From contig JASWJB010000052.1 in assembly GCA_032433595.1 (NCBI GenBank), forward strand, positions 1-64,000: a stretch of 64,000 nucleotides of DNA, in the 5' to 3' direction. Made by a program: the position numbers and the translations under genes. The notes beneath the pieces are model-generated. The model worked only from the letters and a program-made list of their open reading frames with translations. It was not told the DNA's origin and ran no database searches. This document shows, in pieces, positions 19,781 through 29,638 of this stretch (the stretch's first letter is position 1; the number at the start of each line of letters is the position of its first letter). This DNA is from Conoideocrella luteorostrata. Lineage: Eukaryota; Ascomycota; Sordariomycetes; Hypocreales; Clavicipitaceae.

Positions 19781-21282
19781 AGGGAGTTCTTGAACGGTTA
19801 GAGGTCTTGCATAGGTCTCTCGTACAGCAATCGGTTTTGAGGTGAGGCTGACTTTTGCTATTTTTTCCTTATTTTTTTTTGGCTTTGATGTAGCGAAGTT
19901 GATGGTAAATCCTGGAATCATCTAATGCATCAATCAGTACCCTGCTCCACGGCGGCACACATCACGCCACCCCCCTCAGAGCTTCGGTCTCGATCGACAA
20001 CGGCATATGCTGTATGTGAGATGCTGTTTTTCATTGCCGTCATATAATGTGCCGACGCAAATATGGGCTCATGCATCCCGCGCTTGCGTCATTCATGTTC
20101 TCTCTCCATGCTCCCCACATTATCCTAGTCCTCCCCTTACACTACTACGACGTCTTGATGGCTTATTTACGAGCTCCAAAGTCTCAAAGAGACTGGCTTT
20201 GCATTCTGGCCATGCAAGTATTAGGGCGATCATCAATATCTAACTGCCAAACAACTGTTATTATATGCCAGGATTGATTCGCGAAAAAAAAGGGGCGGGG
20301 CGGGAACAGCTGGGGAGCGGCTCTACAGCTAATGCGAGTGGAGAAAAGTCCTTTACGCTGAAGTAGATGCCGCTTCAGATGACGGGTGTAAATGTCAGCA
20401 TTGACACGACGACGATATGAAAACTTGCCACCGGAATTTTCAGGAAAGCAGCTTTACTCTTTACGTCTACAGCGGCAGAGGGTACTTTTGACTGGCTGGG
20501 TTGGACTGCATGAATATGGGACTGGCCGGCTCTCTCAGCGGGTCGTGGTGTGCCGGGTTTAACGGCCCTCACGGAAACGGCAGCGATATATTCCGCAGGA
20601 GAGCTACGAACACCATCGTATGAGTACTAGTGTATGGGGCCACTTGCACCGGGGTGAAAGCCCCCAGGAGGAAAACTCCCCAACAGCTGCAGCTACTGTG
20701 TGGTTATGACCAAATCACGCCATAGCACGGCAACCTGGGCCCAGTTGAGACGGACGGTTGCGATGGCACTCCACCTACCCAGAATAGGAATTATCGTCGA
20801 CCTTGTAATCGAATGCCGCTTACAAAGAGGACGTCTCTTTGCACGCACAGGGTGGCAAAAGGGCTGATAACCTCCGGTTGTACATATCTAGCGGCGCGGA
20901 AATAGTGCCGCAGCTCCGACTGGCGCCCGCCGAGAGAAATATGTCTAACCCTTTTTGAGATGACGTCTGTCCAGCCCAAACGCTGCCGATCCCCCCTCCA
21001 GCTGCTCGCAAACGGGGCGGACCGGAGATTCGTCTTTAGTCATTCCGGCACATGCTAATTGAGGCCGGGTTATGCAAAAATAGTGAAAAGCCATCGTGTT
21101 GAGTGTCTACATCTGCAAAAATCGGAACAGGCTTTAGTCTTTTCTAGGCGTATCATACGTCTGCGACGTCTGGGAGTAGTATAATTACCAACGCATCCCC
21201 CACCCGTCAGTCTCGCCTTTATCGGATCTCATATGGTATTAGCACTTCTGCCTGAAGAATTCTGCCTGAAGAATCATTCAGG
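19781..21282. other. Intergenic region upstream of the amidohydrolase
   Basis: Short frames only, none convincing. A purine-rich G/A run lies near 20284-20320. No repeat-family copy recognised. Confidence 0.4.
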
Positions 21283-22326
21283 ATGCTGTCATCCCTCGCC
21301 TCCTATAATGGGCCGATTTTTGACGTCCAGGCGCACGCGATTGAGCCTAGCACATTTCAATTCGTCTATGAAACAGTGCAGCCAAAAGGATCTCCAACAA
21401 ATGATGAAACCGCAAAGAACGTACTTGATATTTGCCAAAATCTAGCAGACGACTTGAGCGGATCTGCACGTCGTCGTGCACTCGGAGCAGAGAACACGCA
21501 AGTCGTTACGGTCAACACCTTCTTCCCGGAACTACCTCTAGACCAGTTACTCAACATCGTCAACAACACCAACAATTGGATGGCTAGGGCAACGGAGCAC
21601 AAACCAAACTTGATCGGTACCGCAACAATAGCCCCCCCACCACGTCTTGCTAAAGCCGGGTTGGCTTCGGATGGCGTAGCTTATACTGCCAAGGGAGTAA
21701 ATATCGTGAGGCGTGCTATAACGGAACTGGGCTTCAAAGCCATCATGGTCGCATCCAACTACGATGACGTGTTTCTTGGAGACGCATCATTTGACCCCTA
21801 CTTCTCTTTAGCTCATGAGCTTGCCGTGCCAATCATCATTCATCCAGCTGTGAAGCCTGTTGGCTCGAGCTCGATGTCAAAGCAGAATATCGGGGCATAT
21901 GCAGGATATTTGAATGACCAAAGGGCTACTCTGCTGGCAATGGTCATGTCGGGAACGCTTGATCGGTATCCGAATCTCACCATCATCGCTACACACTTGG
22001 GGGGTGGCATCCTCACCAGTTTGGGGCGTTTTGAAGTGCTACAAGATCGGTTTCCAAGGGATACGGAGTACGTGAGCCCTCGAGGCAATAATCTAAAGTT
22101 ACGCCACCCTATCGACTACTACCTAAAGAATTTATACTACGATTGCAACAATGCTGAAGTGGCCGATATACATCACGCTATGTCGACTGTTGGTGCCGAT
22201 CGTTTACTGACCGGAACAGACTTTCCGTGGACTAACGACACCTTCACGAGACAAATCCTCGGCAAACTTGATGGACATTTGGCCGGAAAGCTAGCATATA
22301 GCAACGCAGCCAAACTTTTCAAGTAG
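21283..22326 (+). CDS. ACMSD-type metal-dependent amidohydrolase/decarboxylase, 347 aa
   Basis: Intronless amidohydrolase-2 family (COG2159) protein with the TIM-barrel order of metal ligands: strand 1 motif DVQAHAIEP (Gln16, His18), IIIHPAVKP (His187), IIATHLGGG (His238) and GTDFPW (Asp313). Relatives decarboxylate aromatic or semialdehyde acids (ACMSD, gamma-resorcylate and 5-carboxyvanillate decarboxylases) through a divalent metal. Strand 1 normally reads HxH or ExH; Gln here is unusual, and either alters metal binding or marks a little-known subgroup. The ATG at 21283 places strand 1 at residue 13, the usual distance. The physiological substrate cannot be told. Confidence 0.8.
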   Translation: MLSSLASYNGPIFDVQAHAIEPSTFQFVYETVQPKGSPTNDETAKNVLDICQNLADDLSGSARRRALGAENTQVVTVNTFFPELPLDQLLNIVNNTNNWMARATEHKPNLIGTATIAPPPRLAKAGLASDGVAYTAKGVNIVRRAITELGFKAIMVASNYDDVFLGDASFDPYFSLAHELAVPIIIHPAVKPVGSSSMSKQNIGAYAGYLNDQRATLLAMVMSGTLDRYPNLTIIATHLGGGILTSLGRFEVLQDRFPRDTEYVSPRGNNLKLRHPIDYYLKNLYYDCNNAEVADIHHAMSTVGADRLLTGTDFPWTNDTFTRQILGKLDGHLAGKLAYSNAAKLFK

Positions 22327-23228
22327 ACAACGACTCAACCAACCGTTTGAAACGACGAAATTGGGATGTGGAGCTGCTGTGCTGTCCAACTCCAGACTTA
22401 GAAGCCGACGTTGGGGTTTCAAGGTTAGATGAGAGCATGGACTAAATCTGCGATGGATGCTGTTTAACTCGTTCAAATGAGCATTTAGCTTCCAGAGTGT
22501 TGATAGGTAACGCCTAATTCTTAGTAATAAGAAAACGTATTAGCGCCAACCAGCACGGAAACTTCCTTTTGCTCAGACACTCTCCAATCGCTCAGTTGCC
22601 AGCTTACTTGGCTCTATTCGACTTCCATAATGATAGTTCCTCGAATAGAAATAGTCAACGGGGCTTATGTTGGAAATTCTGTTCCATTTTCTGAGCCTCC
22701 CAATCGACCCCGCCACTTTGCGGTCATGACACGTTTCCAACACTGGAAACATACGTTGTGTCAGATTGTGCGAAATATGTTAACAGAAAAAAGCACATCG
22801 CAGCAATTACTGTGCTAGTCAAGAAATGGCATGGTTGGGCTATTCATTTGTTTTGTTTTCTCGATAAACACATGCTGCCACTGCAATCAGCTCTGGGTGA
22901 AAGCGCTTCCTGCGACGCTTCATCACTCTTCTTAGTATGACAGCCAGCCGAGCCTATATTCTTTAGAAAGACGCAGCTCATGCTCGTAGCCTTATTGATT
23001 CTTATATTGCGAGCGTGGAGTTTTGAGGATATCATAGTGGGTACAAAATCCTCGGCGTCATCGGACATCCAAACGAGCTTCGGCTGGCCCTTCCCCCACA
23101 CATTGGTCGCGCTGATTGCGTTTTGGTAAGCTGTTGAATGAGAATCCGCGACTGAACATACAGAGCAAGGATCTTACTGTGAAGCTTGACAGCCTCGACA
23201 TCCGAGAGATTATGCAAAACAAAAGTGG
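22327..23228. other. Intergenic region before the reductase pseudogene
   Basis: Weak frames on both strands, including a minus-strand frame at about 23000-23220 with some protein-like composition, but no recognisable domain. I could not find an adenylation domain of the pseudogene here. Confidence 0.35.
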
Positions 23229-24826
23229 GTGAATATATTAGTGCCTCCCGTTACGGACTGCTTTACACCTTTCTCATTGGAACTCCATGAAATCTGCAAT
23301 CACTTCCCCGAAGTTTCTGACGACACCACCAAGAGTCAAGGAACTGCCTCCACAAATATCGGGGAAGTCTGTGCTCGAACGCAAGAGGAGGCTTTTGTCC
23401 TAGAAACTCGAAGGAAGGCTGTTGACAAGCTTGTGAAACAGTATACACCTGGATTTACCATCCCATGTTCTTCAAAGAATCCAATTAGAGCGAGTAACAA
23501 TGAAAAAGTTGTGTTGGTAGCTGGTGCATCAGGCAGTCTAGGCAGCCATTTGGTCTGCTACATTGCACAACTCCCAGATGTAAAAATAGTAGTCTGTCTC
23601 AATCGCAAGAATAAAATCGATCCGTATGTATGCCAGGCAAAATCCATGAGAAACAAGGGAAGATTTCCGGGAGCCATTCAGAATAAGCTGCTAGTTCCTC
23701 AAACTGATAGCTCCAAATCGGTGTTTGGACTGCCGCTAGATGAGTACAAAGACTTGACTACTTCGGTCACTCATCTCATCCACAGTGTGTGGCCTATGAG
23801 CGCGAAAGAAGATCTTTCCGGCTTCGAGAGTCAGTTCCAGGTTATGCGCAACCTCATTGACTTTGGTTACCACGTCGTATCTTGCCGCTCATCGTCCTTC
23901 AAGTTCAGTTTCCAGATGAATATCTTCTATTGCCGTTGTGGACCACTACGGTCTCGGAAACAGCAAGAAGAGAACCACGGTTCCAGAAGAGAGAATGTGT
24001 AGGAAGCACGGGGCTTCGGGTAACGAGGGTATGAATACCAGAAGGTGAAGCAAAACAATGTGCAAAACAATTCAATTCATTAGGTCTGTCTAAAGAAGAG
24101 AAGAAAAGAAGAAGAAGAGTATCTATGCGCGCGCCGTATATAAGAGGCGCGCCAGGGTGACCACGTGGCGTGCCCGCGTGCTGTCCGCGTGCCTTGACGG
24201 GATATTCCAATAGAATGAGCATCGATGCTGTGCTACAAAATGGGTACGGGGAAGCAAATGGGGCTGCTAGAGGATGCTTGATGAGACTCTTCACAAGCAT
24301 GACTAACTGTTCCGCACCATGTCTGTGCGAATAGGTCAGATTGCTGGTTCCAAGACCAGCGGCCATTGAAACCCCATGAAGCATTTTAGGTTCCTAATCA
24401 AATCCTCAAAGACACTAGGCGCCCTACCGGACGTGAATGGCGACGTCTGCTGGACTCCAGTGAACGACGTTGCTGGAACTTTGGCTGATCTGGTGCTGTC
24501 TGATCACACACCTCGTCACATCATATCGAAAACTCAGTTGGACAGACCTGTAAGGAGATTAATGCTGTCTTAGCCAATGCTCTTGACATTACCAAGACGA
24601 TTTTTTTGCTGAGTGGCTCGAACGCGTGCGTGCCGCACCACAGCAGAATAGCCCTGCCTTTATGCTGTTGGACTTCTTGGATATTCATTACCTTCGATTG
24701 TCTGGCGGTGGAGTTGTCTTGGAGGCAAAGCACACTCTTAATCATTCGAAGACTCTCTCGGCCGTGGGTCCTGTAAGCGAGGAGGTCGTAAGAATATATG
24801 TTCATATCTGGAAGGAATGGCTTTAA
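23229..24826 (+). pseudogene. NRPS-like/thioester reductase pseudogene split by an LTR-like insertion
   Basis: The 5' part contains a Rossmann NAD(P)-binding motif (GASGSLGSH) and continues like the reductase domain of fungal NRPS-like enzymes, to LSGFESQFQVMRNLIDFG. A one-base frame change near 23913-23917 precedes the SSIAVVDHYGLGNS strand. The coding sequence reaches ...VPEERM and is interrupted by the repeat 23998-24212; directly after the duplicated GAATG the same frame resumes with SIDAVLQNGYGEA. A TGA replaces the Trp codon of the SGHWNP motif near 24367. The 3' end (FDFLDIHYLR.SGGGVVL, HSKTLS.VGPVSEEVVR) matches the usual C-terminus of the family and stops at 24824-24826. No adenylation or carrier domain is seen upstream. 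The gene is clearly dead. Confidence 0.82.
23998..24212 (+). mobile_element. Solo LTR-like repeat, copy 4, with target duplication GAATG
   Basis: Begins TGTAGGAAGCAC and ends TATTCCAATA, flanked by direct repeats GAATG at 23993-23997 and 24213-24217. Removing the repeat and one GAATG restores the reading frame of the host pseudogene, which fixes both borders. An internal CCGTATATAAGAGG works as a TATA module in a GC-rich context, after a GAAGAAG run. There are no inverted termini and no gag/pol, so a solo LTR or a small non-autonomous LTR-type element is most likely. Confidence 0.88.
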
Positions 24827-25854
24827 ACGAAGCCTTGTTCACTCATGAGGAAAAGTCGCCGCCACCATGATTTAGGGTATTCGAAGCAGACTTGGCTGAG
24901 TACCTTCATAACTACGCTCGTGCGCTGATTGAGGTAAAAGATGGTCTGTTAAATTTACTTATGCAATCGTATATGTGTGAAAATGACTACACTATGAACG
25001 TAGTTAGCTCGAGTTAATTTCTTGACGCCTCATATTGTTTATTGTCGCGCAACGTGGCTTGCCACTAATTTTTAGCCCTTCTATTGTGAGTCGAAATAAG
25101 GATTTTTTAGCATCTAAACAAAATAGAATTACTATTAGTTCAAAGGCCTGAGGGATTTAATTGAATTCCACAGGATCCCACGCAGTTTCGTGCATGTGCG
25201 TGTGACGCGATACTGTGCTATTGCGTGTGACAATCAGGATGCGCTTCTTCAGGGATGTCCATGTTGACCAACCACATCATAAGAGTAGAGTACAGGAGGG
25301 CGCACAGGAGGGCGCACAGGAGGGCGCCAGCTACGGCTATCAACCCGATTCTGCGCCGATACGGTCATTTAAAGACAGACTTGCGATGAAGCGTCGGTCC
25401 GACAACTTGAAATAAGTAACGCCGTTTGCCTTACGATGTGGACTCATCGGCTCCCGCGATGTTTAGGGCGACAAACTACTTTCGCAAAGAGTGCGCCGAA
25501 TGCGACATTCTAGCCGTGGCGGTTCGAGTCAAGAAATAAAGGCGCTGGGCCGTACCCGCAGAGTAAGGATTAGTTAGGACCGAGAGAAGTGGCGGCGGGT
25601 ATCGGGTACTGTCCCGGTGGGTGTGGTGTGGGTTAGATGTGGGACAAACGCGGGGATGGCAACCTCAACGGGTCATCAAGAATGTGGCGCTCAAATACAA
25701 ACTGACGTCCGCGCGACTCAGAACAACTTCGGATTCCTCGGTTGCCAGACAGCAGTAGTCATCGTTTTTTTAGCCTCTTCCTCAGCACAACAAGCAATCG
25801 ATACATACAAGTGGCCTAGAACTAAACACCTATCGGGCGAGCACGCGATGCACA
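24827..25854. other. Intergenic region with a fragment of a dispersed repeat
   Basis: No gene seen. Bases about 25105-25190, read on the minus strand, match the sequence at about 51035-51110 (shared TGCGTGG.ATCCTGTGGAATT.AATT and TCAGGCC). A 12-bp minisatellite follows at 25292-25327. Confidence 0.5.
25292..25327. repeat. 12-bp tandem repeat, three exact units
   Basis: Three identical head-to-tail copies of ACAGGAGGGCGC. Confidence 0.9.
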
Positions 25855-27018
25855 ATGAGCTCCAGCGACGACCTCCTCGTTCTGGGCAATGATGCCGTCC
25901 ATGATCTTCTCATCAGCCTTAGTCGCCCTGAAATCATCAAATTTCACGACCAGATGGCTGACTGTCTGATTGAACATTCCATTGGTCAAGAACGACAATA
26001 CCAACCTGAAGCCAGTATCGTCAACAGGCCAGAGGGCCATAAAATTCTCTTCAGGCCCTTCACGTCTCCATCTTGTGTTGGAACTAAGATTGTGGTCACA
26101 CCTAGACCGGCTCCTGTTGCCGACACGCAAAAGCGTGCAGCACTAGGCGGTATAGTCACCCTTTGCGACACTGATGGTAAACCTTTAGCTATTATCAATG
26201 CGAAGGAGGTGACAGGCTACCGGACCACGATGTCCGCCATGATACCCTTCTTGTGGCGCCGCGACGCGTCTAGCATTGTTGTATTCGGTGCCGGATTGCA
26301 GGCTCTCTGGCATACTCGCCTTGCTTTGGCACTCAGAGGTTCTGAAATCAAGAGTATCACGGTGGTGAATCGATCGCTGTCCAGGGCCCAGGATCTCATT
26401 GCGCAGGTCAAGGAGGAGAATGCTACATGGTGGAAGTCTCAAGCCAAGCTAGAGTCTCTGGATCCCTCGCTTCCGGACTATGACGACCAGCTGCGGTCAC
26501 GTCTCGAAAAGTCTTCGGTCATCTTTTGCACGGTTGGCTCGACTTCTCCAGTATTTCCTGCTAACTACATCGGTAATATTGGCCATGAGAAGAGAGCTAC
26601 CACTGGACCTCTGATTACTGGCGTGGGATCCTGGCAGGCTGACATGATTGAGATTGACCCAGGCCTGGTCAAGTATGCTGTTCAATGTAGCAACCATATT
26701 GATTTTGCATCCGGGAATGTCAAGAATGACCAGAGGGCAAAGCGTGGGGTCATAGTCGTCGACAGCATCCAAGATTCCAGGGCACACGCTGGTGAGGTCG
26801 TTCAAAGTGGCCTTACGACAGAAGAGATGATGGAAGTGGGTGAAATCATTCATCGCTTACGAAAAGGAACACTATCCGCTGAGGTTCAAGAATGGATAGC
26901 TTCGGGTCTCCTGATTTATAAGAGCATTGGGGTCAGTACGACGGACATTGTTGCTGGGGAGGCCGTCATAGATATGGCAAAGCGGAAGCATGTAGGGACT
27001 CTGGTGCCCCAATTTTAG
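25855..27018 (+). CDS. Ornithine cyclodeaminase/mu-crystallin family enzyme, 387 aa; likely pyrroline-2-carboxylate reductase
   Basis: Intronless. The N-terminal part carries the family substrate-side Lys region (ILFRPF, then GTKIVV). The Rossmann half has VVFGAGLQALWHT (GxGxQA dinucleotide motif) near 145, then IFCTVGSTSPVF and GVGSWQADMIEID. Family members include ornithine cyclodeaminase, ketimine reductase/mu-crystallin and Delta1-pyrroline-2-carboxylate reductase. The neighbour on the same strand is a cis-3-hydroxyproline dehydratase candidate whose product would be pyrroline-2-carboxylate, so the reductase role is favoured (inference). An out-of-frame ATG at 25848 begins a short frame ending at 25892 that overlaps the main start and could lower translation. 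Confidence 0.8.
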   Translation: MSSSDDLLVLGNDAVHDLLISLSRPEIIKFHDQMADCLIEHSIGQERQYQPEASIVNRPEGHKILFRPFTSPSCVGTKIVVTPRPAPVADTQKRAALGGIVTLCDTDGKPLAIINAKEVTGYRTTMSAMIPFLWRRDASSIVVFGAGLQALWHTRLALALRGSEIKSITVVNRSLSRAQDLIAQVKEENATWWKSQAKLESLDPSLPDYDDQLRSRLEKSSVIFCTVGSTSPVFPANYIGNIGHEKRATTGPLITGVGSWQADMIEIDPGLVKYAVQCSNHIDFASGNVKNDQRAKRGVIVVDSIQDSRAHAGEVVQSGLTTEEMMEVGEIIHRLRKGTLSAEVQEWIASGLLIYKSIGVSTTDIVAGEAVIDMAKRKHVGTLVPQF

Positions 27019-28528
27019 ACTACCTGTCTGGTTTTGGAATCCTAAAAGACTTATAAGCATCATTGACTGTGATTGGTCGAGAAATATGAACACCACGGAC
27101 GACTACTGTGCCTGCAAAATAAGACACCGAGGACTATTTCAACGATATTGTAACGTCCGAGATTTCCCCCGCGACGAACCGCCTCCACAAGAGACGACAC
27201 GCCATGTTAAGACTCTACAGTTGTAACAGGTCACTGTTGATACCTCAATCTTACGAAAATGCTAGAGTTAAATAGACTTTAGCTTGCTTGTGGGTATTTA
27301 TATATTCTGGTTCGGCTGGTTTATACTTGTCGTTGCTGGAACGCTATTGACCGTAGCAGGCTCATACGGCGTCATTATTAGTATAATAAACGACTAAAAA
27401 GTCTCAGGCGGATCGGTTGCTTGGAGTTGTGCTGATGATTCTGGAGCGCTATAAGGTCTCCTCTTGGGTATTAGATTAGTCTCTCCAATATTAATATGTT
27501 CATATTGCCTCTGGTGGCAGCCGATTATATTTGTTAAGGAATCTCGAAGACTGAAGAGTATTATGGCGGGACACTCAGAGGCGGGTAACAGCATTTGAAC
27601 AGTTTAAAAAAGACTGTCTGGGGGGATTGGAATGAGACGCCTGATTCGCGGTCGTGCAACATCTATCGTAGTTATCTGATTCGTACTAATACGTGTTACT
27701 CCAAGGCAGTGTGATACCCGTCGATGTGGCACATCTCACACTCCGTTCATCTGTGTCCGTCTGAGATGATGGTCTTTAACGTCCGCACAATAACCAAGTT
27801 GCAAGAGCATCGAGACGCTACACCAAGATTGGTTAAAATAATATACAAAAACTGTCTGCCAAGTTAGAAATACATGAAATCAGACTATCGAAGCAAATGT
27901 TACTTTTCGTGGCTATGCAAAATGCTGCGTCGTTCGATAGTTTGAGTTACACTGTTTTAACGTCAGATAATTATACTAATTTATGTTGTTGGGTTCAAAA
28001 CATTTGATGTGCAGGCGATTTATTGCCGTAGAGTGTGATCTTTCAATCCGATATCGAAGAATTGGCGTTCCATGCCCTGAAAATATTGTATCTATAGTTT
28101 GTGTCCTTAGATGTTCATGTCCGTAGAACCGGGTTAGCTCCCGTAGCCCCAACCACTATCTGTACTCCGCTCCCGATATGTCCAATAGCAACCGTCGTCT
28201 AATCGCGGACGCACAAGAACGAGAATCTCATAGGATATATAGTTAAGACGTAACGGGTAAAGTGGATTGGACATTTGCTGGTGCAAGCATGCTTGGTCTC
28301 CATCGGCCCGACGTGCAATGGTCGAAGCAGCGATTTCGGCCGCTTCAGCTCGGGGAGCACCATAAGGTAACCCCCGTCATTGATAAGAAAGTAACTCCCG
28401 ATTTCCCCTGGCAGTGTATTCAGTACACTTACCCTCCCAAAGCTGTCCAGCCAAGCCCGTTTTGAGGAAACTTTCCAAACCTTATCGGAAAAATCGCTCG
28501 GAAAAATCGCTCGTTGTGTTCAAGCAAG
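27019..28528. other. Intergenic region between the two putative hydroxyproline genes
   Basis: AT-rich in 27200-28050. A 66-codon minus-strand frame (27394-27594) has protein-like composition but no domain. The 300 bp before 28529 probably contain the promoter of the dehydratase gene. Confidence 0.4.
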
Positions 28529-29638
28529 ATGCGGATTACTGAAATCACTGTCTTCAGCTATGATGCCATGTATATTTATGGCACGTATCAGATGTCTGGA
28601 GGCAGGACCGCACTCGGTCACCCGTCCATAGTTGTTCGCCTTCGCACGGACGAGGGTTTAGAAGGATGGTCCGAGAGCGCCCCCCTAGGTAGCGACTACC
28701 TACCGAGTTCTTTTACAGGAGAGCTCGCCGCATTGAAGGAGCTCGGCGGCCTCGTCCTTGGATCAGACCCACGAGCACCGGCAGTACTCAGTGCAGCCAT
28801 GGACCGTGCTATGATGGGCGGCAACGCCGCTAAGGCTGTCATCGACTTCGCTTGCTGGGACGTCTTTGGCAAGTCGGTCGGGCTGCCGACTTATGCTTTA
28901 CTCGGTGGAGGTCTAAGTGAAAACTTGCGGGCATTCACGATTGTAGGCTTCGGCGATCCGGAAACTGGAGTCAAGAAGGCTCTTGCCGAGTTCGAAAAAG
29001 GGGTAACTGCAATGCAACTAAAGGTGGGCGATGATCCAGTCAATGACGCCCGTCGAATTCGAGCCATCCGTGAAGCGCTTCCTGAAACCGCAGAGCTGTG
29101 GGCAGATGCCAACTGTGGCTGGAATCTGGAGCAGGCTATGATCTACGCGAAGGTTCTAGGGGAAGGCGTGTGCGTGCCACTGGAACAGCCGTGCCGTGCG
29201 CTTTCCGACTGCGCTGAAGTCGGCCGCCGTACTGGGATACCCATCATTCTCGATGAATGCATCGTAACTGTGGTCGACCTGATAGCCGCACATGCGGCTG
29301 GAGTTACCGGGGTGAATATCAAGCCCTCTCGAGTGGGTGGCTTTACGAAAGCTCGAGTCTTACATGATACCGCCGTCGCACTCGATATGATGGTAAATGT
29401 TGATGACACATGGGGATGTGCATTATTGATGGCGCAGAATGTGCAGCTTGCCGCTTCTACGCGCCGTGACCGTTTGCGCGCCGTCGATGCATATAGTGAA
29501 TGGACTGTTCCGCTGATAGCAGACTGCCCGCGAATGCAACAGGACGGTCGGTACAAACCTACCACAATTCCTGGAAATGGCTACAAATGCATCAAGCTCG
29601 AAATACTTGGTGAACCAATTTTCCAGATGACGGAGTAA
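28529..29638 (+). CDS. Enolase-superfamily (MR/MLE) dehydratase, likely cis-3-hydroxy-L-proline dehydratase, 369 aa
   Basis: Intronless. The start is the ATG giving MRITEITVF; a longer frame would begin only with a TTG. The N-terminal capping domain is followed by a barrel with AMQLKVG (Lys165, second-strand KxK position), WADANCGW (Asp193), PLEQPCR (Glu219), IILDE (Asp242/Glu243) and NIKPSRVGG (Lys265). The metal triad and both candidate acid/base lysines are present. Proteins of this layout include racemases, lactonizing enzymes and the cis-3-hydroxy-L-proline dehydratases. The neighbouring OCD-family reductase supports the last: dehydration to Delta1-pyrroline-2-carboxylate, then reduction to L-proline. 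No targeting signal is seen, so a cytosolic location is likely. Confidence 0.8.
   Translation: MRITEITVFSYDAMYIYGTYQMSGGRTALGHPSIVVRLRTDEGLEGWSESAPLGSDYLPSSFTGELAALKELGGLVLGSDPRAPAVLSAAMDRAMMGGNAAKAVIDFACWDVFGKSVGLPTYALLGGGLSENLRAFTIVGFGDPETGVKKALAEFEKGVTAMQLKVGDDPVNDARRIRAIREALPETAELWADANCGWNLEQAMIYAKVLGEGVCVPLEQPCRALSDCAEVGRRTGIPIILDECIVTVVDLIAAHAAGVTGVNIKPSRVGGFTKARVLHDTAVALDMMVNVDDTWGCALLMAQNVQLAASTRRDRLRAVDAYSEWTVPLIADCPRMQQDGRYKPTTIPGNGYKCIKLEILGEPIFQMTE

Noticed and set aside
25292..25327. Short tandem units considered as a CRISPR-like array
   Set aside because: Units are contiguous without spacers and the genome is eukaryotic; this is a minisatellite.
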